Source: Micavibrio sp. UBA6147 (lineage in GTDB: Bacteria; Pseudomonadota; Alphaproteobacteria; Micavibrionales; UBA1664). Taken from it: 64,000 nt of DNA. The translations under genes and the position numbers were made by a program. Under the pieces are notes generated by a model. The model was not told the DNA's origin, ran no database searches, and saw only the letters and a list, made by a program, of their open reading frames with translations. Below, in pieces: positions 1 through 8,175 of this stretch (position 1 is the first letter of the stretch; every line of letters starts with the position of its first letter). The stretch covers positions 310,001 through 374,000 of the forward strand of contig DIUX01000002.1 of assembly GCA_002423185.1 (NCBI GenBank), in the 5' to 3' direction.

Positions 1-1573
1 GCCCCCCGATTGGCGTTGTAATCAACAACCCGTCGAGCAGCAAAGTCCGCCCCAAAATCCCCGTACGGTTACACAAATCGCACCCCGTAAGGTTATGGGT
101 GCTGACCCCCGTTTTATTTTCAACGCCGAGAACTTTAATCTCGGCCTCCGTCAACACCTCATCCGCGCGGGTTTTGTGGGCGCAGCCTTGGCACAGGGTT
201 TTAATCAAGCGCTGGTTCAAAATCGCGCGCATTTGTTGCGCCAATGTATAGGTCGAGGCACGCTCCCGCGTGGACGGCATCAACGACCGCAAGCGTTCAA
301 AGGTCTGAAGCGCCGTATCCGCGTGAATGGTTGAAATAACGGTGTGTCCGGATTCCGCGGCGCGTAAGGCCGTTTCAACGGTTTCGCCGTCCCGCATCTC
401 CCCGATCACGATATAATCGGGGTCATGACGCATCGAGGCGCGGATCAAGTCGCCAAATTCGCCGCCGACCGAGCCGGGGCGCACTTGCCACTGTGTTGCG
501 TAACGCAATTCATATTCAATCGGGTCTTCAATCGTCAAAACATGGCGGCGGCGGCGGTCAATTTTTTGCACGCACGCATACATCGTGGTGGTTTTACCGG
601 ATCCCGTAGGGCCGGAGAGCAAAATCAAGCCCCCGCCCCCTTTAATCTCCGGCGACAATTGGCGCGACAGGAATTCTGCGATTTCCTCATGGCGGCGGAA
701 CAATTCGTCAAACCCCTTCAACGCCGCACGGTCAAGCAAACGAAGGGTGAGTTTTTCACCGTCCTGCCCCTGCGGCCCCGCCGCAACCCGCACGTCAATT
801 CCGCGCCCTTGCCACGTGAAGCCAAAGCGTCCGTCTTTTGGTGTCGTTCTGTCCCCGAAGTTCAACCCCGCATCGCGTTTAAGCAAGGTCGTCAAACGCG
901 CCATCGCATCGGACGGCAACAAATGCATCGGCATCAAGTCACCGTCAATACGGTACTTGATCCAGTTCGGTGCGTCCGACGCATTATCCTGCACCAAGTG
1001 AATATCGGAAGAGCGCATCTGAAGCGCCTCCGCCATCATGTCGCGCATGAATTGGTTGAGCATCAAGCCGTTATCAATATCCGCCAGCCATTCCGCCAAG
1101 GTTTTTTCGCATCGATCCGCCGACAAATCGTGAACCGCGCGGAGCGTATCAAGCAATTCCGCCCGATCCCAAATCTCGGTGACCACTTCGTTGACGCGGA
1201 ACCCGCTTCGGGTGATCGTGGATACAAGGGAATCTGTTTGGCGGTCGCTCAATTCCTGAAGCGGCGCAATCTTCAAAATACCTTTTTCAAGCGCGATCAA
1301 GTGAACACTGAGTGGCAACCACGTTTGCACCGGCAAAACCGATCGCAACTGGTCCCCTGACGCCGTTTCTTTGACCGTTTCACTGTCATGGTCGCCGGGC
1401 GAGAGCGCGCCAGCGGCATCAAGCAATTGTTCCGTTGAACGGGCAATCCCTTGTTCAAGCAACAAAGCCCGCTCGCGCTGAACCATGTCCAGATAGCGTT
1501 CGCGCCCTTCATCCGGTTTGCGCCGGATGGCGGGTCTTATGCCTGCTGTATTTTGGGTATTGCCGTCAACCAT
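1..1573 (-). CDS. Type II/IV secretion ATPase, R64 PilQ-like (partial, runs off left edge)
   Basis: Cytoplasmic hexameric ATPase of the GspE/PilB/PilQ family that would power pilus or secretion-fibre assembly. The reverse strand reads 524 codons from ATG 1573 to the window edge without a stop. Seen in order: a divergent N-terminal domain (about 1-170), Walker A GPTGSGKT (321-328), Asp box TIEDPIE (347-353), Walker B DYIVIGEMRD (386-395), His box ISTIHADT (413-420) and a C-terminal zinc-ribbon pattern with Cys at 461, 464, 498 and 501. It lies 67 nt downstream of the Ig-like/PilP-like gene, after a PilN-type secretin, matching the pilN-(pilO)-pilP-pilQ order of R64 thin pili (family knowledge). 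A PilT/DotB retraction or secretion ATPase is less likely because those are shorter and usually lack the Cys ribbon. The C-terminus is missing. Confidence 0.85.
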   Translation of the reverse strand, partial: MVDGNTQNTAGIRPAIRRKPDEGRERYLDMVQRERALLLEQGIARSTEQLLDAAGALSPGDHDSETVKETASGDQLRSVLPVQTWLPLSVHLIALEKGILKIAPLQELSDRQTDSLVSTITRSGFRVNEVVTEIWDRAELLDTLRAVHDLSADRCEKTLAEWLADIDNGLMLNQFMRDMMAEALQMRSSDIHLVQDNASDAPNWIKYRIDGDLMPMHLLPSDAMARLTTLLKRDAGLNFGDRTTPKDGRFGFTWQGRGIDVRVAAGPQGQDGEKLTLRLLDRAALKGFDELFRRHEEIAEFLSRQLSPEIKGGGGLILLSGPTGSGKTTTMYACVQKIDRRRRHVLTIEDPIEYELRYATQWQVRPGSVGGEFGDLIRASMRHDPDYIVIGEMRDGETVETALRAAESGHTVISTIHADTALQTFERLRSLMPSTRERASTYTLAQQMRAILNQRLIKTLCQGCAHKTRADEVLTEAEIKVLGVENKTGVSTHNLTGCDLCNRTGILGRTLLLDGLLITTPIGG

Positions 1574-1639
1574 TGTTGTAAAAACCCCTCGCGTTCATCA
1601 AGATTCACTTGCCCCCCAAGCGATTCTTGAAAGCTTAGC

Positions 1640-3205
1640 TTAATTCTCGCTTGTTGAGCCGCCCGTTATCGCAACCGCAGAGCCACCAGCGGCGCTCTTG
1701 GTCGACAAGGATCGATCAAAGACAAGCGTCACTTCGCTTTTCCCATTTTTCAATTGTACACCAGTCGGCGTAATTTTGGGATTCCATTCTACACCGCCCA
1801 AGATAATCGGGGTGTCGTTGCTCACGATCCTGCTGCCCCCGGGGCCCGAAACAATCGCGTGTTTGCCCGCCAAAGATGTCACGACAAACCCGTCCAGAAC
1901 CGGCACGGAATCCATCAAATCATCCTCATCAACGCCTTCCATACGGAAGACAGGCTTGCTGTCCATGCTCACGGCTTCCGTCGCACCGCCGCGAACGGGC
2001 AGGACGAGAATCCCCCGCGCACCGCTGTGCAAAACGCGAATATCGTCCAAAACGGTGCCGATGCGGCTCGGCGACCATGCCACCGTCATGGGGCAAGCCT
2101 CGGTCGGCTCTAAAACGCGCCCTTCGACACATCCTCTGCGCACGACTTTCAAGCCGTTATCCGAACCGGATAATTCAATGCCCATAATCATAAGCGGGGC
2201 GTCACCGGCGTTCACCAAGCTCACCGTAATCGCGGAGAGCGAGTTAACAGCCGTTCCAAAATCAACTTCCGTCAAGCTCGACACCAACAATCCCTTGCCC
2301 GGAACGGCATTGGGGAAAATTGTCGCTTGCTCTACGGATTCAGGGTTAAATTCCCCCGTCAATTCAACATTGGTTACGCGCGAAATACCGTTATGCTCAA
2401 CCACCAAAAACCCAGATGTCGGGCCGCTTACGACCGGCGACCATACGATGGAGGCGATGCAGGCCTGTGACGGCAACAACGTGTCGCAATCGGTACGAAG
2501 CGTAAAACCGGACTGTGCCGGCGCATCAATATAAACATTTTCAATGTCAATCGGCGACGTCGTCACGTTCCGCAATGTAACCGACCGAATAATCGGGCGG
2601 CTGGCGGTCAGTTCCGCAAACTCCACTTTGTTTGGTTGCGGGGTTACGTCGCTGCTGATCTGGCCTTTTTCATCATCATCGGCGGCCTCAACCGTTCCTC
2701 TGATAACCCCTGTGGCAAGGCGCGATTGTCCCGTGTGGCGTACAAGTGCCGACAGACGGAAATCGCCCTCTTGCAAAGCGCGGATCATGACAATAATCGC
2801 GCATTCAGCGCCGGGCTCCAGCGGTTCTTGCCCGCATTGGTTGAGGGTAATCTCATACGACACGTTGGACGATGGATACATATTCGCATCGCGGAGCGAA
2901 ATATTGCGGCCGCTCTCGTTACGGAAACGAACAATCGCCTGTGATGACGAACCGATTTTGAGCGTACCCGCATCAACTTCTTCTTCCACCGCAACCAGTG
3001 TTCCGGCAGTCGTTCCCGAGCCGGACGGCCCCGAATTCACCACAGGGTCACCAAACGCGCCCTGCGCATTGGCTGTGCCACTTGTAAGCAAAGCAAAGCC
3101 GAACAGCACCGCCGCGACAACCATCACACACAGCGACAAGCTCCGCAAAAGGGCGAAAGGCCTTGCACTATTTTGGCTCGCAATATCATTAAACACCATG
3201 TTCAT
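1640..3205 (-). CDS. Secreted protein with Ig-like (choice-of-anchor D type) repeats and a PilP-like C-terminal domain
   Basis: 521 aa. The N-terminus has a hydrophobic segment ending near TANAQG (residue ~48), read as a Sec signal peptide or anchor. Three similar ~100-residue beta-rich repeats follow (about 65-170, 190-285, 310-405). Each has a pattern like V(D/E)FG/A..S....V.LRN and a Cys pair ending in PGAECAI, PSQACIA or PTEACPM, typical of ASH/choice-of-anchor D folds. The last ~80 residues (VLDGFVVTSLAGKHAIVSG onward) resemble the PilP fold: a short hydrophobic strand, a glycine turn, then VEWNPKITPTGVQLKNGK. It starts 5 nt after the secretin gene, so it is probably co-transcribed. Inference: a periplasmic connector between secretin and inner-membrane platform, in the place of PilO/PilP in R64-like systems. 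The exact family is uncertain. Confidence 0.6.
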   Translation of the reverse strand: MNMVFNDIASQNSARPFALLRSLSLCVMVVAAVLFGFALLTSGTANAQGAFGDPVVNSGPSGSGTTAGTLVAVEEEVDAGTLKIGSSSQAIVRFRNESGRNISLRDANMYPSSNVSYEITLNQCGQEPLEPGAECAIIVMIRALQEGDFRLSALVRHTGQSRLATGVIRGTVEAADDDEKGQISSDVTPQPNKVEFAELTASRPIIRSVTLRNVTTSPIDIENVYIDAPAQSGFTLRTDCDTLLPSQACIASIVWSPVVSGPTSGFLVVEHNGISRVTNVELTGEFNPESVEQATIFPNAVPGKGLLVSSLTEVDFGTAVNSLSAITVSLVNAGDAPLMIMGIELSGSDNGLKVVRRGCVEGRVLEPTEACPMTVAWSPSRIGTVLDDIRVLHSGARGILVLPVRGGATEAVSMDSKPVFRMEGVDEDDLMDSVPVLDGFVVTSLAGKHAIVSGPGGSRIVSNDTPIILGGVEWNPKITPTGVQLKNGKSEVTLVFDRSLSTKSAAGGSAVAITGGSTSEN

Positions 3206-3210
3206 GCCAG

Positions 3211-4752
3211 CTATTCTCCCGTTCCAGTAGCGCTCGACAAAGCCGGATTGAGCAAGTCAGACGCCAAAGACCCCATCGGCAAATCCGTCGCCGTTGTTGT
3301 GATTGCCGCACCTTGCAAAGTGTGAACCCTTTGCTTTTCTGCGTCTTCTGCCGTTTCATAGACAATCACGCGGGGGCGGAGCAAGAACACAAGCTCGGTA
3401 TTGGTTGTGGCGGCGGTTCGTCCGGTCGGGACAATCGGCGTCATCATCCCGGGGCCAGTTTTACTAAACTCATCCCGCTCGCGCACCAAGCCGGCAATCA
3501 GGATCGAATCCCCCGGACGCACGCGCACTTGGGTGCTGAGCGTTCTTTCACTGGTTCGTGGAAGCTGTAATGTATCATCCGATCCCGCATCAAAGGTTTC
3601 AAAGCCCAAGAATTCCTGCAAGTCAATGTCGATCGCGCCATAGACCGTTGAGTCATCCCAGCTACTGGCAATGCTCAGGGTAAATCCTGTATCAACCGTT
3701 CCCGCCGTTGTTGCAACGGTTTGGTCGCCTTGGTCATCCGTTGTCCGGCTCAAAGACTCGATATAGTTGATCGTTTCCGCCACACGCAAAGACGCAGACG
3801 ACCCAGAAAGCACCGTCAATTGAGGTTGCGAGATTGTCTTGACCGCGCCTTGCTCGGAGATAAACTGAACAATATCACTCACAGCAAAGTTAACCGGCCC
3901 TTTGGTCGGCAGACCGATACTGATCGGCGTTCCGACCTGATTGCTCAACGAGCCTTCAAGGCTGATACCAGTGTTGAACGTGCCAAGATCGGCAAGGTTT
4001 TCCCAACGAATGCCCGCACTGTTGATCGAGTCGAGCTGGACTTCCCAGATATAGGTTTCATACACCACCATGGCGGTATTGCCGCGCAAACGCTTGAAAT
4101 AGTCGGCAGCTTGCTTGGAATTGCGGTGCGTTGCCGTGTAAATCATCGTGCGCGTGGTGTTGTCAATGGTCGGAGCAACACCGGTCAAGGCCTCAAGGCC
4201 AGTCGCGATATCGGCAAACGACACGCCCTCGCCCAAAGGCGGCAAGGCCACAACGAATGTTTCCGTGTCCTTAATAACCAAGGTGCCTTTTTCATACGAG
4301 CAATACAAATCGCCCAAACCGCACACGCGGTTCACGACATCTTCCATCGTTCCGCGCAAATTCGACACCGTAATCCGGCGCTCAAGCCCTTGATCCGTTT
4401 CAAAGGCGAGCGGCATGTCGTATCCAGCCAAAATCAATTGCAGCGCCGCCGCAACCGTTTCGCCGCGAAGCTCATAAGGCCCGACAATATCAGACGGCAA
4501 CGGGTCATCCGCCTCGGCCTTGGGAATCAACGCGTCTTTACCAAGCGGCACACGCGTAATTCCGTCCGGCCCCTCATTAATCGCCCGTTCACGCGGGGAT
4601 GGTGACCCTGGCGGCGGTATGTTAACCGAGCGCCCCTCAGGCGTTTGTACGTCCGCGCACCCCAAAAGAGCGATACAGCACACGCCCATCAAAGATCGGC
4701 ACCCCCATCGCGACATTTTGTTCTTGCCTTGCATATGTGCGTTCATAAACAT
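3211..4752 (-). CDS. PilN-family type IV pilus secretin lipoprotein
   Basis: 513 aa outer-membrane secretin. The N-terminus holds a lipoprotein signal with lipobox ALLGC (Cys 32), so it is predicted to be its own lipid-anchored subunit, as R64 PilN is. An N-domain (about 90-200) includes the STN-like stretch LRGETVAAALQLILAGYDMP. The secretin core (about 290-490) has the hallmark pattern SASLRVAETINYIESL...TVDTGFTLSI...RVRPGDSILIAGLVR. Its start overlaps the end of the upstream response-regulator region within 7 nt, with AAGGA before the ATG, and the next gene follows by 5 nt, so translation is probably coupled. A GspD/PilQ-type secretin is the alternative, but size, lipobox and neighbours favour PilN. 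Inference: it forms the outer-membrane channel for the fibre driven by the ATPase at 1-1573. Confidence 0.8.
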   Translation of the reverse strand: MFMNAHMQGKNKMSRWGCRSLMGVCCIALLGCADVQTPEGRSVNIPPPGSPSPRERAINEGPDGITRVPLGKDALIPKAEADDPLPSDIVGPYELRGETVAAALQLILAGYDMPLAFETDQGLERRITVSNLRGTMEDVVNRVCGLGDLYCSYEKGTLVIKDTETFVVALPPLGEGVSFADIATGLEALTGVAPTIDNTTRTMIYTATHRNSKQAADYFKRLRGNTAMVVYETYIWEVQLDSINSAGIRWENLADLGTFNTGISLEGSLSNQVGTPISIGLPTKGPVNFAVSDIVQFISEQGAVKTISQPQLTVLSGSSASLRVAETINYIESLSRTTDDQGDQTVATTAGTVDTGFTLSIASSWDDSTVYGAIDIDLQEFLGFETFDAGSDDTLQLPRTSERTLSTQVRVRPGDSILIAGLVRERDEFSKTGPGMMTPIVPTGRTAATTNTELVFLLRPRVIVYETAEDAEKQRVHTLQGAAITTTATDLPMGSLASDLLNPALSSATGTGE

Positions 4753-4758
4753 TCCCGC

Positions 4759-5139
4759 TTATCCTTTTTTCCTTTTCGCCATGGCAATCGTTCTGGACAC
4801 CATGGAAATCAGGCGGTCCTTCTGAACCGGCTTCATCAATACGGTCATGACGTTCCACTTCGAGGATTTTTCAAGAACATCCGGATTTTGATCACCCGTG
4901 ACCAAAATAACCGGCGTATCAAGACCCCGAGCGCGCACCGCCTGAATAAATTCGAACCCGTCAAGTGGCTCCATACGCACATCAACAATCGCGACATTGA
5001 TCGTGTCGTTGATCTGTTCCAACCCCTGATGGGCGGTAGAAGCCTCAATACATTCGTAATCTGCGGATTTCAGATATTGAACAATCTGCATCCTGACGAA
5101 GTTATTGTCTTCAACAATCAGTATTTTACCTTGGGACAT
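4759..5139 (-). CDS. Single-domain response regulator (CheY-like receiver)
   Basis: 126 aa, a complete receiver domain with no output domain. Acidic pocket E10/D11, phospho-acceptor Asp53 in VAIVDVR, switch Thr81 in LVTGD and conserved Lys103 in LMKPV are all present. The C-terminal tail is basic (AMAKRKKG). It is the first gene of the minus-strand pilus cluster, 6 nt from the secretin gene, which suggests phosphorylation-dependent control of pilus assembly or a role as a diffusible adaptor. No partner kinase lies next to it; the multidomain kinase at 27.9 kb also lacks an adjacent regulator. Confidence 0.9.
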   Translation of the reverse strand: MSQGKILIVEDNNFVRMQIVQYLKSADYECIEASTAHQGLEQINDTINVAIVDVRMEPLDGFEFIQAVRARGLDTPVILVTGDQNPDVLEKSSKWNVMTVLMKPVQKDRLISMVSRTIAMAKRKKG

Positions 5140-5251
5140 TTGCGCTGACGAAAGAGATTAGAGATTCGAATCATCTACGAGTGTAACAAGAACACTGGAT
5201 TTTACCAATACCCATTTTCCACATTTGCGTCGTTTTATACCCTGAACGGCG

Positions 5252-7324
5252 CTATTTGCCTTGCAAGATTGCGTATATCCGCATCGATTTTAGGCGCATT
5301 TTTTGCGTTGTTTCGATCATGTTTTGTAAGGCTGCAGCTTGATCGCCGCTCACATTGGCGCGTTCATACACCTCACGCAGGCGCTCATAATACGGCAACG
5401 GATCAACCCGCCAATAGACCATATCCACGCCCTCCATCATCACGCGATCATACCCCGCAACATCTCCCGCGCCGCGCCGCAAATCCGCATAACCGATCCG
5501 CGCCGGCAAAAAGGCGGGGTCAAGGCTCAACGCCTTGCGCCACAAAATCTCCGCCTGCGCTGCATCCCCGTCCAGCGCCGCCAGACTTGCCCTTTGATGC
5601 CACACCACCGCCATGGTGGGGTCAAGCGACAATGCTTTGTCGTACAAAGCTTCAACCCGCGCCCGCATCATGGCTATATGTTCGGGCGGAATCCCCCCCG
5701 CTTGCGTCACCAGCAAACTATACGGCCACTGCGCCGACAGAAAATATGCGCCGGCACTGAGCCCCATCGCATGGCGGTTCGCTTTTTGTACGGCGGCATC
5801 AAACTGCGCCGCATTCCCCGCGCTCAAGGCGTCCTGCGCCCGCCCCATCGCCCGATCCACGGGCATTCCCCAAACAACAAGTGCCGCCAAACCAAGCCCA
5901 TAGACAAACACCAACACACCGGCACAGCGGCGCGCCCTGCGCCCTTCAAATAACCGCAATGCGCCCAAACATGCCACAAGCCGCATCAAGGGCCGATCCG
6001 TAAACGCCGCGATGAACCCCGCCAAAACACCGAGCCACACCACCAACACATTCGACAACAGCAAGCAATCCACCGCCCCGTGCAAAACAATGGCTCCCGC
6101 CGCCGAACACAGCATCGCCACCGCGACAATCGACCGCGGCTCAAGACGATCACCACTCTCGCCGTCCTTATTCAGACGGCAAAAACTCCGCGCGCACCAT
6201 GTCGCCGCGTGCCAAATCACCCACGCCATCACAACGCCATAGAGCAACACCCCGACAAACCCGATCTCGCCCCCCATATGCAAAAAATCATTATGGGCAT
6301 GAAGGCCGCTTGATCGGTCGCCCTCCAAACGATAAGGCGGGAACAGCGCTGAAAACGTCCCGAGTCCGCCACCAAACCACAAATGGTCGCGCATCAACGC
6401 CCACGCCCCGCCCCAGATTTGCCAGCGTTCGTTATAGCTCCGATCGTGAAAGCTGGAATAATGCAGTGACGAAACCTGTAAATTAGAGCCGCGATCCAGC
6501 CATAAAAACGCGCCGTATATAACCAGCCCCATTACAAAACAGGGCAAGAGCCGCAGCCGCCCTGACGGTGCCGCCATCACAAAAAACACCGGCAAGGCGC
6601 ATAAAATCGCGACCATGCCGCCACTGCTCCCCGTTGCCAGTTGTCCGGCTGCAATCAACACGACGCCCACCCCGTGACCCCAGCTCCGCGCCACCCCATC
6701 CGCCATAAAAAAACGACCAAGCGCGAGCAGAAACCCGACATTCAACACCGCCGCCAAAGTGTTCGCGCTGGCGAACGGATGCGCCGCATGATAAAAAAAC
6801 AAGTCGGCATAGAATAAGAACTGAATAATCGCCCACGCCGCCGCAACCGCATAGACAACCAGCGCCGCATCCACAAAAAAGCCGAGATGCCGAACCAATT
6901 CACGCCCCGCGCAGGCAAAGCACATCACCACAAACGGCAATAAACCGAATCCGGTCAGGGCCGTCACGCTGAAATACGGCACATCACTGAACACCACCGA
7001 AAAAATAAGATACAGCGCAAAAACAAAGGCCGGCACAAACACCGCCAAAACGCCCGATCCCGCTTCATCGCCGCGCGCCCCATCCGGCAACCCATTTGAT
7101 TGCCGCGCACGAATCAAAAAACCGCCCGCCGCCACGCATAAACCACCGACAATCGTGAGGATTTCCGACACCGCCCGCGCCAGCCCGACATTCGGCACAT
7201 AATAAAAACTGCCCGCAACCATGCCAGCCAACACCAATAACAAACCAAGGCGCAGCACCCAAACATGCCGTTCCCGCAAGCCCTTTTCAGGCAAAGATAC
7301 CGTTGATGCTGATCTTGTTTTCAT
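5252..7324 (-). CDS. Wzy/WaaL-type O-antigen or pilin-glycan ligase with TPR tail
   Basis: 690 aa from the preferred start at 7324, where AGGACAGG precedes the ATG; an in-frame ATG 18 codons upstream lacks this. About 11-12 predicted membrane segments fill residues ~20-480. The periplasmic loop carries the Wzy_C signature: GGGLGTF, then LHAHNDFLHMGGEIGFVG. The C-terminal ~180 residues are soluble and TPR-like (ALYDKALSLDPTMAVVWHQRASL, then ILWRKALSLDPAFLPARIGYA). Family members transfer undecaprenyl-linked glycans to lipid A core or to pilins. Lying just downstream of a pilus cluster on the same strand makes pilin O-glycosylation (PglL-like) attractive, but that is inference. The acceptor cannot be read from sequence. 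Confidence 0.75.
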   Translation of the reverse strand: MKTRSASTVSLPEKGLRERHVWVLRLGLLLVLAGMVAGSFYYVPNVGLARAVSEILTIVGGLCVAAGGFLIRARQSNGLPDGARGDEAGSGVLAVFVPAFVFALYLIFSVVFSDVPYFSVTALTGFGLLPFVVMCFACAGRELVRHLGFFVDAALVVYAVAAAWAIIQFLFYADLFFYHAAHPFASANTLAAVLNVGFLLALGRFFMADGVARSWGHGVGVVLIAAGQLATGSSGGMVAILCALPVFFVMAAPSGRLRLLPCFVMGLVIYGAFLWLDRGSNLQVSSLHYSSFHDRSYNERWQIWGGAWALMRDHLWFGGGLGTFSALFPPYRLEGDRSSGLHAHNDFLHMGGEIGFVGVLLYGVVMAWVIWHAATWCARSFCRLNKDGESGDRLEPRSIVAVAMLCSAAGAIVLHGAVDCLLLSNVLVVWLGVLAGFIAAFTDRPLMRLVACLGALRLFEGRRARRCAGVLVFVYGLGLAALVVWGMPVDRAMGRAQDALSAGNAAQFDAAVQKANRHAMGLSAGAYFLSAQWPYSLLVTQAGGIPPEHIAMMRARVEALYDKALSLDPTMAVVWHQRASLAALDGDAAQAEILWRKALSLDPAFLPARIGYADLRRGAGDVAGYDRVMMEGVDMVYWRVDPLPYYERLREVYERANVSGDQAAALQNMIETTQKMRLKSMRIYAILQGK

Positions 7325-7494
7325 GGCCTGTCCTGATCGCCTATCCTGTATATCATGTCCCGTCAGGCGGCTCACCATCGCGCCGCGTAAGCACGTATTG
7401 TCTGGGATTCATCCCCTATTGGCAAGCCGCAAGGGGCGATCACGACCAAAGCCGCTCCCAAAGACCACACTCACCAAAGCCGCCAAAACAAAAA

Positions 7495-7514
7495 GAGCGC
7501 CCAAACGGACGCTC
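7495..7514 (-). terminator. Rho-independent terminator
   Basis: On the minus strand a GAGCG...CGCTC hairpin with internal CC/GG pairing is followed by TTTTTGTTTT. It lies downstream of the tmRNA terminator, before the O-antigen-ligase gene, and may be a second stop for the tmRNA transcript. Confidence 0.65.
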
Positions 7515-7522
7515 CCTAAAAT

Positions 7523-7561
7523 AAAGACAATAAAAAAAGACAATAAAAAAAGACAATAAAA
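7523..7561. repeat. 13-bp tandem repeat, 3 copies
   Basis: Three perfect head-to-tail copies of AAAGACAATAAAA lie between the two terminators downstream of the tmRNA gene. They are non-coding. This is one of several short tandem duplications in the window. Confidence 0.9.
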
Positions 7562-7563
7562 AT

Positions 7564-7590
7564 GGGCCGGTTCTGTTGCTAGGCCGGCCC
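7564..7590 (-). terminator. tmRNA terminator hairpin
   Basis: GGGCCGG pairs with CCGGCCC around a 13-nt loop, followed on the minus strand by ATTTTTATTG. It lies immediately 3' of the tmRNA coding half. Confidence 0.75.
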
Positions 7591-7595
7591 GCGCC

Positions 7596-7935
7596 CCACC
7601 TATAACCGCTCAAGGCTATAGGGATTGTAGATGGCCTACTCTGACTGCATTAAGCGGCGAGAGCGGTGGCCGGAGCAAAGTTATCGTTTGCAACTATAAT
7701 ATTAGCCCGATTACGTCGGAACAATGTCGGATACCGGCGATATCTTTACCACGCGTGTCGATCCTGTTTCGGCCCCGCCAAAATAATCATCCCGTTTTTG
7801 CCTGAAAAGCCCGCGAAAATTAAACGCCCGCGAAAAGCCTTCACAACATTTGATCCGATTACTTAGGTGGAGCCGCCGGGTACTGCCCCCGGGTCCACGA
7901 CGCTTATTACATATAACCGTTTAGCATCATAACCA
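7596..7935 (-). ncRNA. ssrA: Transfer-messenger RNA, circularly permuted alphaproteobacterial type
   Basis: The minus strand shows the parts of a permuted tmRNA in the expected order. First comes the T-arm and 3' acceptor strand (GGACCCGGGGGC...CGGCTCCACC, about 7895-7866). Then an intervening loop is removed during maturation. Then the 5' acceptor strand GGGGCC (7776-7771) leads into the classic GAAACAGGATCGAC. Finally comes the tag reading frame at 7691-7650, read as ANDNFAPATALAA followed by TAA. GGGGCC can pair with GGCUCC. ANDN...ALAA is the alphaproteobacterial tag style recognised by SspB/ClpXP (family knowledge). CCA is not fully encoded (CCT), so it would be completed after processing. 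Outer ends are approximate. It rescues stalled ribosomes together with SmpB, which is not in this window. Confidence 0.93.
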
Positions 7936-8058
7936 CAGCAAGCTGCGGTACTGACCATTATAAGCCACCATCAAGGGAATAACAAGAACTATACAAAAAA
8001 TTAGCGGCGCGGGCACAAAAGAACCACCGCACCGCGCCGCCCGCAAAGGGCGCAGCCT

Positions 8059-8175
8059 CTAGGGTTGAGACTCACAGCTTGTCTAAATTCAGCGAAAACA
8101 TGGTTTTTCGAGAAGCGGAAACGCAGAAAAGACGCGTTTGCAGCCCTTTAGAAAAGCTGTGAGTTTTGACCCTAG
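8059..8175. mobile_element. MITE-like palindromic element flanked by CTAG
   Basis: A ~109-bp non-coding segment has imperfect terminal inverted repeats: GGTTGAGACTCACAGCTT on the left and its complement with 3 mismatches on the right. Both ends are flanked by CTAG, which looks like a 4-bp target duplication. The right-hand CTAG supplies the TAG stop codon of hisG, so the insertion left that gene intact. No transposase is encoded. CTAG (YTAR) targets are known for IS5-family transposases, so mobilisation by such an element is an inference. A related end occurs at 40708-40724. Confidence 0.65.

Noticed and set aside
1297..1512. 71-codon minus-strand frame in another register
   Set aside because: It lies inside the PilQ-like ATPase coding sequence in a different frame and has no support of its own.
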